Below, in pieces: positions 13,536-22,099 of a DNA stretch of 22,099 nucleotides (positions are counted from its first letter, which is position 1; each line of letters starts with the position of its first letter). The stretch comes from Solirubrobacteraceae bacterium. Lineage in GTDB: Bacteria; Actinomycetota; Thermoleophilia; Solirubrobacterales; Solirubrobacteraceae. The translations under genes and the position numbers were made by a program. The DNA is taken from positions 1 through 22,099 of the forward strand of contig JASLDD010000218.1 in the NCBI GenBank assembly GCA_030151725.1, written 5' to 3'. A model generated the notes under the pieces. It was not told the origin of the DNA. It did not search any database and worked only from the letters and a program-made list of their open reading frames with translations.

Positions 13536-13539
<4 letters not shown>
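11581..13539 (+). CDS. Secreted S33 (TAP-like) alpha/beta hydrolase 2
   Basis: The 652-residue paralogue of the preceding gene has a signal peptide (MRRRAHTPALSALLAVLLLA, cleavage near SQA at 26-28). It has the same catalytic set: ALAGGPGQAA (81-90), VFDQRGTGASG, Ser184 in YGTSYGTK, Asp422 in GGQDLRTP and His450 in PYTGHSVI. The stretch GGYEKLVLYGTSYGTKVA is identical in both proteins, showing a tandem duplication. The same extra C-terminal domain follows (about 490-620, with YIPGIQVSGT, SGSSAD and VLGGRSF). ATG 11581 gives a canonical signal peptide; an earlier in-frame start at 11554 would add nine residues. The gene overlaps hydrolase 1 by 95 bp in another frame, and its stop overlaps the next start (ATGA, 13536-13539). 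The substrate is unknown, but peptides are likely. Confidence 0.9.
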
Positions 13540-15342
<1,803 letters not shown>

Positions 15343-15350
<8 letters not shown>

Positions 15351-16680
15351 TCGACAGGTAGCGGTCGAGCTCCCACTGGGTGACGTGCACCCGGTAGTCG
15401 TCCCACTCCTGGCGCTTGATCTCCACGTAGCGGTTGAACATGTGCTCGCCGAGCGTCCTCAGGACTAGCTCGGACTCAGCCGTGATCTCGATCGCCTCGC
15501 CCAAGCTCTCCGGCAGCTGCTCAACGCCGAGCCGTCTGCGCTCCTCACCCGAGAGGTGGTAGAGGTTCTTCTCCATCGGCTCCGGCAGCTCATAGCCCTT
15601 CTCGATGCCCTCCAGGCCCGCCTGCAGCAGCACGGCGAAGGTCAGGTACGGGTTGCACGCAGGATCGGGGCAGCGCAGCTCCATGCGCGTCGCCTGCTCG
15701 CGCCCCGGGTGATACATCGGCACGCGCACAAGCGCTGAGCGGTTGCGCCGCGACCACGCAACGTATGTGGGCGCCTCGAAGCCGGGGATCAGCCGCTTGT
15801 AGGAGTTGACCCACTGGGCAAAGATCGAGCAGATCTCACGAGCGTGCTTGAGCTGGCCGGCGATGAAAGCCTTGCCGACATCTGAGAGGAAGTACTGATC
15901 GTCGGGGTCATAGAAGGCGTTCTTGCCACCCGAGAACAGCGACTGGTGGGTGTGCATCCCGGAGCCGTTCTCGCCGAACAACGGCTTGGGCATGAAGGTC
16001 GCGTGCCAGCCGTACTTCATGGCGTACTCCTTGACCGTGATGCGGTACGTCATGCAGTCGTCGGCCATCTTCAGCGCGTCCGCGTAGCGCATGTCGATCT
16101 CGTGCTGTGAGGGTCCCACCTCGTGGTGGGTGTACTCCACGTGGATCCCCAGCTGCTCCAGCGCAAGCACCGTCTCGCGACGCACATCCGAGCCCGCATC
16201 GAGGGTCGTCAGGTCGAAGTAGCCGCCTTCGTCGAGCACCTCCGTGCCACGGGAGTCCTTGAACAGGAAGTACTCGAGCTCGGGGCCCACGTTGAACGTG
16301 TCGAAGCCCATCGCCTGTGCGCGCTGCAGCGCGCGACGCAGGACATGGCGCGGATCGCCCTCATAGGGGGTGCGCTCGGGCGTGATCACGTCGCAGAACA
16401 TGCGACCGACCCCCTGCTCCTCCGGGCGCCACGGCAGCACCCTGAAGGTGCTCGGGTCGGGCATCGCGATCATGTCGGACTCCTCGATCGCGTTGAAGCC
16501 TGTGATCGAGGACCCGTCGAAGCCCATTCCGGCCTCAAACGCGTCATCGAGCTCGGCGGCGTTGATCGAAAAGGACTTCAGCTGGCCCAGGATGTCAGTG
16601 AACCAAAAGCGGATGAAGCGGATCTCGCGCTCCTCCACGAGGGCCTTTACGTCCTCCGCAGTCTTCGGCTGGTCCGGCAT
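15343..16680 (-). CDS. glnA: Glutamine synthetase, type I-alpha
   Basis: The 445-residue enzyme makes glutamine from glutamate, ammonia and ATP as a dodecamer in the cytoplasm. Motifs in order are FTDILGQLK and FDGSSITGF (54-62), the metal site VGPELEYFLF (131-140), HHEVGPSQHEID (185-196), GENGSGMHTHQS (236-247), NSYKRLIPGFEAP (292-304), the ATP/glutamate segment SRRNRSALVRVP (310-321), and NPYLTFAVLLQAGLEGI. Length and the short NLYHLSGEERRR region place it with the alpha type, which lacks the about 25-residue insertion of the beta type and is not normally adenylylated. The position matching Arg62 of the Bacillus enzyme, important for glutamine feedback, is Ala64 (GFNAIEE). ATG 16680 is used; upstream, TAAGGT (16694-16689) lies 8 bp before it, with no ribosome site. 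Confidence 0.95.
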
Positions 16681-16756
16681 CCAGGCTGACCTTAACCTAT
16701 GGCCTGTCCGAGCCGGTATAGACGAATGGCCAAACCGCACGCGAGCGACTGCGAAG

Positions 16757-16772
16757 TGCCCCGCATGGGGTA
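16757..16772 (-). terminator. Small GC hairpin after the cytochrome c gene
   Basis: CCCC (16759-16762) and GGGG (16767-16770) pair around the 4-nt loop GCAT, extended by a G-T wobble and a T-A pair. It lies 33 bp after the cytochrome stop and upstream of glnA, so it may separate the two minus-strand genes. The stem is short. Confidence 0.3.
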
Positions 16773-16804
16773 AGGACACAGCCCCGCGAAGATCATCGTC
16801 CGCC

Positions 16805-17314
16805 TCAGTGGCCGGCTACGGCCGCTACGAAACTAGCCACGTCGGCGGCTTCCTTGCCCTGGTAGAGCAGGGCAGGCATCTGACCGAGGCCACGGGCGCG
16901 GCCTTCGGCGATGGCGTTCGCCACGAGCGCCTTGCGCCCGGCCGGCGTGGCGATGTCCACGCCAACGCGCACATCCAGGTTGGGGCCCACACGACCCACG
17001 GACTTGGTCGCTGCGAGCGTGTGGCACACGGCGCAGGCGTGCGAGAAGAGTTCGCGGCCCTTCTGCTGTTCGCTGTTTAGTTTCACGCCGCCCACAGCCA
17101 CGCTCGCCTTGTGATCGCCGTTCTGGGCCAGCACCAGCGCCGGAACGGCCAGGCCGAAGGCGAACAGAACCACGATTCCAAGCGTGATCAGCCGCTGCCC
17201 CACCCTGGAGTCGGTGTGCAGCGACTCGCGCGCTCCGCGCGGACCGCCGCGCATCGCCACGAAGAACACGCCGAGGCCGAGAACGACCCAGAAGATCAGG
17301 AAGATGATGAGCAT
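16805..17314 (-). CDS. Membrane-anchored c-type cytochrome
   Basis: The 169-residue protein has two hydrophobic spans, at 1-20 (MLIIFLIFWVVLGLGVFFVA) and about 43-61 (LITLGIVVLFAFGLAVPAL). A class I cytochrome c domain follows on the outer face. Heme attachment is at CAVCH, the proline-containing VGPNLD loop is present, and GLGQMPALL supplies the likely Met axial ligand. It should carry electrons in a membrane chain. ATG 17314 is preferred: it opens directly with the first span, and TATCTT (17329-17324) sits 9 bp upstream as a possible -10. A longer frame to 17401 would add a basic extension with no support. No oxidase, reductase or cytochrome-maturation gene is in the window, so the partner is unknown. 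Confidence 0.88.
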   Translation of the reverse strand: MLIIFLIFWVVLGLGVFFVAMRGGPRGARESLHTDSRVGQRLITLGIVVLFAFGLAVPALVLAQNGDHKASVAVGGVKLNSEQQKGRELFSHACAVCHTLAATKSVGRVGPNLDVRVGVDIATPAGRKALVANAIAEGRARGLGQMPALLYQGKEAADVASFVAAVAGH

Positions 17315-17387
17315 GGGAGCGGGAAGATATCGGGTGAGGCCGCAGAACGGTCCAATGAGCGCTCGCCGGCCCCTGCCCGACGCCCGT

Positions 17388-17445
17388 GTGAGAGCTTTCA
17401 CAGCTTTATGCGCGCCAAAGGGGCGGCGCTACCCTGGATGGGTAG
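17388..17445. promoter_or_regulatory. Palindromes in the cytochrome / LolA-like divergent region
   Basis: GTGAGAGCTTTCAC (17388-17401) is a 14-bp palindrome with one mismatched pair. CTACCC (17429-17434) and GGGTAG (17440-17445) form a perfect 6-bp repeat with a 5-bp spacer, and TACCCT (17430-17435) could itself be a -10 for the plus-strand gene. The region separates two divergent genes; operator function is a guess. Confidence 0.3.
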
Positions 17446-17469
17446 GCAAACACAAGGAAGTGCTCAGTC

Positions 17470-18552
17470 GTGAACATCCTTCGCCGCCTCCCGCTCTCCC
17501 GATTGCTGCTGCTGTGCGGGCTGGTGGCCGGTATCGGCGTCTCGGCCACGGCGCTCGCGTTCGCGCTGGGCGGCGGTCCCAAGCCGCCGGCGAAGCCGCT
17601 GGCGCAGGCCGTGCACGACGCGCTCAGCGCCCCCGCCGTGGAAGGCGTCAGCGCGAGCATCACGCTGAGCAACCATCTGCTCGAAGGAGCCAGCCTGGCC
17701 AGTGGATCGGCGCAGGGATCAGGTCTCACATCGAGCCCCCTGCTGACAGGCGCCTCGGGGCGGCTGTGGATCGCCAAGGATGGACGCGCGCGCCTGGAGC
17801 TGCAGGCCGAAAAGGGCGACACCCAGGTGATCTACGACGGGCACACCATCTCGATCTACGACGCCGCCTCCAACACCCTTTACCGCTACACCCCGCCCGC
17901 CTCCAAGGAAGAGCCCACGACCGAGACCCATGAAGTCCCGACGGTGGCGAAGATCGAAGAAGCGATCTCCCACCTCGAGCACGCCAACCTCTCCGGCGCC
18001 ACCCCCGACGATGTCGCGGGCCAGGCCGCCTACACCGTCCGCGTGTCCCCCAACGAAAGCGGCAGCCTGATCGGTGGAGCGGAGCTGTCCTTCGACGCAG
18101 CCAACGGCGTGCCCCTGCGCACGGCCATCTACTCCTCGACGAGCTCCTCGCCCGTCATCGAACTGGCGGCCACCGCGATCTCCTTCGGCCCAGTGGCCGA
18201 CTCGGTCTTCCAGTTCACGCCCCCGGCCAACGCCAAGATCGAAGAAATCACCCTTCCCTCTCCCTACGCGCACGCCACGCACAAGCAGTCAGACCAGGCA
18301 AACAAGCCCAAGATCACCACCCTCGGTCGCGGCATCTCAGCGGTGGCGGAGCTAGAAAGCAAAGCTGCCGCAGGCTCGCAGTCGGCCTCATCGCTGGAAG
18401 GACTCCCAAAGGTGAGCATCGACGGCGCCGGCGCAAGCGAGCTGCGCACCGAGCTTGGCACGCTGCTCACGTTCGAGCGTTCAGGCGTGCGCTACCTGTT
18501 CGCCGGGTCGGTGACGCCGGCCTCGATCGAGGCGCTCGCCCGAGGCCTCTAG
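17470..18552 (+). CDS. LolA-like / DUF2092-type anchored or secreted protein
   Basis: The 360-residue product starts with a basic, hydrophobic N-terminus (RRLPLSRLLLLCGLVAGIGVSATALAFALGG) that is an uncleaved anchor or signal. The mature part has the lipoprotein-carrier-like beta pattern: GRLWIAKDGRARLELQ, GDTQVIYDGHTISIYDAASNTLYRY, and a later YTVRVSPNE...GAELSFDAANGVPLRTAIYS half with EFTPP-like FQFTPPANAK. Such proteins bind a lipid or apolar ligand in a half-barrel. GTG 17470 is supported by AAGGAAG (17454-17460), 9 bp upstream. The ABC ATPase starts 1 bp after its stop, so it is part of a three-gene operon with an ABC-2 transporter. A ligand-handling role with the transporter is inferred; family assignment is by pattern only. 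Confidence 0.8.
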   Translation: MNILRRLPLSRLLLLCGLVAGIGVSATALAFALGGGPKPPAKPLAQAVHDALSAPAVEGVSASITLSNHLLEGASLASGSAQGSGLTSSPLLTGASGRLWIAKDGRARLELQAEKGDTQVIYDGHTISIYDAASNTLYRYTPPASKEEPTTETHEVPTVAKIEEAISHLEHANLSGATPDDVAGQAAYTVRVSPNESGSLIGGAELSFDAANGVPLRTAIYSSTSSSPVIELAATAISFGPVADSVFQFTPPANAKIEEITLPSPYAHATHKQSDQANKPKITTLGRGISAVAELESKAAAGSQSASSLEGLPKVSIDGAGASELRTELGTLLTFERSGVRYLFAGSVTPASIEALARGL

Positions 18553-18553
18553 C

Positions 18554-19540
18554 GTGGTCGACGAGGCGCCGCCGGTCAAGGCGCGCGGGCTGGTCAAGCG
18601 TTACGACGAGGTCCTTGCGGTCGATCACATCGACCTCAATGTCCGCGCAGGCGACGTATACGGCTTCCTCGGCCCCAACGGCGCCGGCAAGACGACGACC
18701 CTACGGATGGCGCTCGGGCTCATCACCCCGACCGAGGGCACGGTGGAGCTGTTCGGACGCGATCCCATGCACCACGGGGCACGCGCCCTGGAAGGCGTCG
18801 CGGGCTTCGTGGAGGCGCCGCGCTTCTACCCCTACATGAGCGCCCGCAAGAACCTCGAGCTGCTGGCCGCCCTCGACGGCGATGGCGCCGCTGATCGCAT
18901 CGGTGAGGTCCTGGACACGGTCGAGCTGACTCCACGTGCGCGCCACCGAGTGGGCGGCTACTCCCACGGGATGCGCCAGCGCCTGGGGATAGCCGCGGCG
19001 CTGCTGCGCCGCCCGCGCCTGTTGATTCTCGACGAGCCCGCCACCGGACTGGATCCGGCGGGGATGCGCGACATGCGGCTGCTGATCCAGCGTCTGGCCG
19101 GGGATGGCATCACGGTGCTGCTCTCAAGTCATCAGCTGCCGGAGGTGCAGGAGCTCTGCGACCGAGTCGCGATCGTGGACTCGGGCCGAGTGGTCTACGA
19201 GGGCGCCCTGGCCGACCTGCGCCGCCAGGGTGGTGCCGGCTACCGGCTGCGCACAACCGACGACCGGCGTGCGCTCGATGTGCTGCGCGCCCAGCCTGGC
19301 GTCGAGCACGCCACCGCGGGCGCACACGACCTCGGCTTCCAGGCCCAAGAGAGCGATGTTGGAGCGGTGACGCTGGCCCTAGCCGGCGCGGACATCGGGA
19401 TCCTTGCCCTGACGCCTGAGCTCGCCACGCTCGAGGACCTCTTCTTCAGGCTGACCGAAAGCAGCGCAGCGCATGTGGCACCAAACGGGTCGATCGACGC
19501 CGTGGGTGCTGCAGGACAGCGGGAGGTGGAGATCGGATGA
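18554..19540 (+). CDS. ABC transporter ATP-binding protein
   Basis: The 328-residue ATPase has a full set of motifs: Walker A GPNGAGKTT (40-48), signature YSHGMRQRLG (136-145, a common variant in ABC-2 exporters), Walker B LLILDEPATGLDP (156-168) with catalytic Glu161, and the switch His193 in SSHQ. After residue 220 there is a C-terminal extension of about 100 residues, usual in DrrA/NatA-like ATPases. It should drive the adjacent permease from the cytoplasmic side. The GTG at 18554 lies 1 bp after the LolA-like stop, and its stop overlaps the permease ATG (ATGA, 19537-19540). The substrate is unknown. Confidence 0.95.
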   Translation: MVDEAPPVKARGLVKRYDEVLAVDHIDLNVRAGDVYGFLGPNGAGKTTTLRMALGLITPTEGTVELFGRDPMHHGARALEGVAGFVEAPRFYPYMSARKNLELLAALDGDGAADRIGEVLDTVELTPRARHRVGGYSHGMRQRLGIAAALLRRPRLLILDEPATGLDPAGMRDMRLLIQRLAGDGITVLLSSHQLPEVQELCDRVAIVDSGRVVYEGALADLRRQGGAGYRLRTTDDRRALDVLRAQPGVEHATAGAHDLGFQAQESDVGAVTLALAGADIGILALTPELATLEDLFFRLTESSAAHVAPNGSIDAVGAAGQREVEIG

Positions 19541-20409
19541 GTGCGATCGCAGCGTCACCCGCGCCGGCCTCCACCGCACATACGCGCCGGCCCTCGACGC
19601 TGAGCGTGTGGCGGTGGGAGATGCGCAAGCTCGTCGCCCAGAAGCGCACCTACCTGGGCCTCCTCCTGGCCACGATCCTGCCCGTGATCTTTGTCGTCGT
19701 CGAAAACCTCCACCAGCGCGGCGATCGCGGCCGCGACAACATCTTCGCCTCCCAGATCACCCAGTCGGGTCTGGCCACGCCGGTGCTGATGTTGCTGTTC
19801 CTGTCGGTGTTCATGCTGCCCCTGATCGCCTCGTTGGTCGCCGGCGACATAGTCGCCAACGAGGACGGCAACGGGACACTCAAGACGATCCTCACCCGCT
19901 CTGTGGATCGCGGTCAGGTGTTTGCCGCCAAGGCCGCCGCGGCGATGACCTACGCCGCGATCGCCGTATTCCTCTCTGCCGCCGTGGCCACGATCGCCGG
20001 CGTCGCATCGTGGGGCTTCAAGAGCATCACCACTTTCTCCGGCACCGTCGTGCCGGCCTCCGAAGGACTCCTACTCGTATTCGCAGCCAACGCCTGCTAC
20101 CTGATCCCACTGCTGACCGTCGCGAGCATCGGCGTGCTGCTGTCCACCACCACGCGCAACAGCGCAGCCGCCGTTGTGGGCACCGTCGGCTTTGTCATCC
20201 TGCTGCTCGTCGTGGGCCAGATCCCGGGCCTTGAAGGCCTGCACCCCTACCTGCTCAACGAACAGTTCGAGAACTGGCACGGGCTGCTACGCACCCCCAC
20301 AGACTGGGCCCCAATCGCCCATTCGGCGTGGGTCTGCGCGCTGTATGCCGTGCCCTCCCTCTTCGCCGCCTATTTGGTCTTCCTGCGCAGGGACGTCACC
20401 GGCGGCTAG
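19537..20409 (+). CDS. ABC-2 type permease subunit
   Basis: The 290-residue membrane protein has an N-terminal cytoplasmic stretch and about six spans: LGLLLATILPVIFVVV, VLMLLFLSVFMLPLIASLVAG, a pair around AAAAMTYAAIAVFLSAAVATIAG, LIPLLTVASIGVLLS, VGTVGFVILLLVVG and a last span near the C-terminus. VAGDIVANEDGNGTLKTILTRSVDR is the conserved loop of ABC-2 permeases that contacts the ATPase. Together with the overlapping ATPase gene it forms a complete exporter, assuming a homodimer. The 39-bp gap to the convergent sugar-kinase gene shows only a weak imperfect repeat near 20423-20438. Confidence 0.92.
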   Translation: MSAIAASPAPASTAHTRRPSTLSVWRWEMRKLVAQKRTYLGLLLATILPVIFVVVENLHQRGDRGRDNIFASQITQSGLATPVLMLLFLSVFMLPLIASLVAGDIVANEDGNGTLKTILTRSVDRGQVFAAKAAAAMTYAAIAVFLSAAVATIAGVASWGFKSITTFSGTVVPASEGLLLVFAANACYLIPLLTVASIGVLLSTTTRNSAAAVVGTVGFVILLLVVGQIPGLEGLHPYLLNEQFENWHGLLRTPTDWAPIAHSAWVCALYAVPSLFAAYLVFLRRDVTGG

Positions 20410-20448
20410 TGGCAGTTGGAGATCACCGCGCGGCGTGAACAGCTGCAG

Positions 20449-21408
20449 CTACGGCACCTCAGCGGGGATGTCCACGACCGACAGCTCCACGTCGCCCATC
20501 AGCCTGCGCGCCTCGCGCGGGTCGATCAGGCCGGCGCCGAAGCGCGCCGTGGACTCAGCGCCACAGGCCACGCCGAAGCGCAGACACTGATCGGGCGCGC
20601 GACCTTCGTAACGTGCCGCCAGGTATCCCGCCAGGAACGCGTCGCCCGAGCCGCGCTTGGCGATCGGCTCGCGGGGATCGACACGGGCGCGCTTCAAACG
20701 CCTTTGCCCATCGACGAACACCTGTGCGAAGCATCCGTCCGGGAGCGTCATGATCGCTTCCTTGGGGCCCAGGGCCACGATCTCGCCGACCGCCAGCGAG
20801 CGCTCCTCCTCGCCCGAGAACTCGTGGCCCACCAGCTCCTCAGCCTCGAGCACATTCGGTGAGACCACGTCCGGTTCCGCGCGCACCGCCTGGCGTAGTG
20901 GCTCGCCGTCCGTGTCCACCACCGTGATCACGTCCAGCCGCTCCAGATCCCTGACCAGCGATGCGTAGATGTCCGCCTCCACGCCTCGCGGGAGCGAGCC
21001 CGCGAACACCACAATCGCAGCTCCTCGTGCCAGGTAGAGCAGCTTGTCGCGGAACAGTTCCACCTCACGCGCCGACACCGCCGGCCCGCGTTCGTTGATC
21101 TCCGTCTGCTCGCCAGTCGTCGGATCCAGCACAGAGGTGTTCGTGCGCGACTCCTCGCGGATGCGCACGAAGTCGTTGAGGATCGACTCCTCCGTCAGCT
21201 GCTCCACGATGTGCGTTCCCGTCGCCCCGCCCGCGAAGCCCGTCGCAATCACCGGCTGTCCCAGCGCCTTCAACGTGCGCGCGATGTTGACGCCCTTGCC
21301 GCCCGCCATCGTGCGCTGATCGACCGTTCGATGGCGGCGTCCAAGTCTAAAGTTCGGAACGGCGAGCGACTTGTCGATCGCCGCGTTGAGTGTGACCGTG
21401 ATGATCAT
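20449..21408 (-). CDS. PfkB-family sugar kinase (1-phosphofructokinase/tagatose-6-P kinase type)
   Basis: The 319-residue cytoplasmic kinase has the FruK/LacC pattern: TLNAAIDKSL at the N-terminus, the substrate loop MAGGKGVNIARTL (34-46), FAGSLPRGV (135-143), SPNVLEAEEL (183-192), and the anion-hole/catalytic GSGDAF (253-258) with Asp256 as general base. These enzymes phosphorylate sugar phosphates such as fructose 1-phosphate or tagatose 6-phosphate with ATP. No phosphotransferase, transporter or sugar-specific regulator is next to it, so the substrate cannot be fixed. It lies 116 bp downstream of pyrF on the same strand. ATG 21408 lacks a good ribosome site; a weak AAGGTGG is about 13 bp upstream. 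Confidence 0.88.
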   Translation of the reverse strand: MIITVTLNAAIDKSLAVPNFRLGRRHRTVDQRTMAGGKGVNIARTLKALGQPVIATGFAGGATGTHIVEQLTEESILNDFVRIREESRTNTSVLDPTTGEQTEINERGPAVSAREVELFRDKLLYLARGAAIVVFAGSLPRGVEADIYASLVRDLERLDVITVVDTDGEPLRQAVRAEPDVVSPNVLEAEELVGHEFSGEEERSLAVGEIVALGPKEAIMTLPDGCFAQVFVDGQRRLKRARVDPREPIAKRGSGDAFLAGYLAARYEGRAPDQCLRFGVACGAESTARFGAGLIDPREARRLMGDVELSVVDIPAEVP

Positions 21409-21524
21409 CTTGGCTCTGCATCCACCTTCAGGGCCGTGGCGAGCACGACGTACAGGCTAGCGGAATGCGACGCCCTCTCATCGCCTATCCAACCGGCCGG
21501 CGCAAAGCTCTACAGCGCCGATAT

Positions 21525-22099
21525 CTAGCCGACTCCGATGACCTGTTCCGACAGCCTCCAAGCAGCCCCGCGCAGACGCTCAGCCTCGGTCCTCGCAGCC
21601 TCCACCGGATCCCCGCCGCTCGTCTTATGGGCGCCCGCAATGCTCCGTGAAGCCGTGACCAGCCCGCCCGCCCGACCCGGCTCGAAGGCCGGCGCCAGAT
21701 CCTCCACCCGCCCACCCTGCGCTCCCACTCCCGGCAGCAGGAACACCGCAGAACCCATCAACACACGCGCCCGTCGCAAATGTCCAGGCGCCGTGGCGCC
21801 CACAACTGCTCCCACATCGCTCAGGCCGCTCTCCCCCACATTGGCCGCGCCCATCTCCTGCACCATTCCCGCCATCCGCTCCCACACCGTCTCCTCCGAG
21901 CCCCCAACCTCCAGATCCTCGAAGTCAGCCGCCCCCGGATTGGACGTGCGCACGAGCACCAGAACGCCCGCCCCCTGCTCACGCGCCTCGCGCACAAACG
22001 GCGCCACCGCATCGGCGCCCATCAGGGGATTGACCGTGACCATGTCCGCACCCAAGCCATCCACATATCCGAATGGTGTCTCCATCCCGCCCATCAGCG
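21525..22099 (-). CDS. pyrF: Orotidine 5'-phosphate decarboxylase, mycobacterial type (5' end missing)
   Basis: The frame is open to the right edge; 191 C-terminal residues are visible. They match the larger, mycobacterial-type PyrF: DGLGADMVTVNPLMGADAVAPF, VLVRTSNPGAADFEDLEV, GATAPGHLRRAR and LLPGVGAQGG, then a helical C-terminus. The enzyme decarboxylates OMP to UMP, the last step of de novo pyrimidine synthesis. The catalytic Lys-Asp motif lies upstream and outside the window. An in-frame ATG at 22094 is internal. The 116 bp between this gene and the downstream sugar kinase hold a possible TAGCCT -10 (21459-21454) but no strong terminator that I can see. Confidence 0.93.
   Translation of the reverse strand, partial: LMGGMETPFGYVDGLGADMVTVNPLMGADAVAPFVREAREQGAGVLVLVRTSNPGAADFEDLEVGGSEETVWERMAGMVQEMGAANVGESGLSDVGAVVGATAPGHLRRARVLMGSAVFLLPGVGAQGGRVEDLAPAFEPGRAGGLVTASRSIAGAHKTSGGDPVEAARTEAERLRGAAWRLSEQVIGVG

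Noticed and set aside
16681..16779. 33-residue N-terminal extension of glutamine synthetase
   Set aside because: Alpha-type enzymes are about 445 residues and begin just before the KTAEDVKALVEE helix; the extension covers the likely promoter.
20441..20450. Perfect palindrome AGCTGCAGCT at the sugar-kinase 3' end
   Set aside because: Ten bases made only of common dinucleotides; too short and too likely by chance to call a site or terminator.

Overview
The window is a chromosomal segment of a high-G+C bacterium. It has no rRNA, tRNA, CRISPR or recognisable mobile element. Several things suggest an actinobacterium, probably a deep-branching lineage such as Thermoleophilia/Solirubrobacterales: many GTG starts, genes packed with ATGA/GTGA overlaps, mycobacterial-type PyrF, alpha-type glutamine synthetase, TAP-like S33 secreted hydrolases, and many starts with a TANNNT box 6-9 nt upstream and no Shine-Dalgarno. 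The taxon is an inference from gene content; no marker gene in the window settles it.

Layout, left to right. (1) 1-3674, plus strand: the 3' end of a Chloroflexus-type malyl-CoA lyase, a secreted protein of unknown function, the two subunits of an acid-CoA ligase of the succinyl-CoA synthetase superfamily, and a one-cluster FixX-like ferredoxin, closed by a hairpin. The ligase subunits carry residues more typical of ATP-citrate lyase/citryl-CoA synthetase than of classical SucCD. With the lyase this suggests CoA activation and cleavage of a C4-C6 (hydroxy)acid. (2) 3675-3941: a probable promoter and a 29-codon membrane-peptide gene. (3) 3942-7115: lipid/acyl-CoA genes, namely an SCP2-domain protein, an acyl-CoA dehydrogenase and a divergent acyl-CoA synthetase. 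(4) 7161-9277: a DHA2-type drug exporter divergent from a MarR regulator, with a clear pair of inverted operator-like sites between them. (5) 9244-15350: RidA, then two tandem secreted S33 hydrolases and a YyaL-type thioredoxin-domain protein on the plus strand. (6) 15343-17314, minus strand: a membrane-anchored cytochrome c and type I-alpha glutamine synthetase. (7) 17470-20409: a LolA-like anchored protein, an ABC ATPase and an ABC-2 permease in one tight operon. (8) 20449-22099, minus strand: a PfkB-family sugar kinase and the 3' end of pyrF.

Most genes are core or near-core metabolism. The parts most worth a second look are the malyl-CoA lyase / citryl-CoA-synthetase-like ligase / ferredoxin cluster, the tandem hydrolases with a shared extra C-terminal domain and a long out-of-frame overlap, the small membrane peptide, and the exporter/MarR control region.
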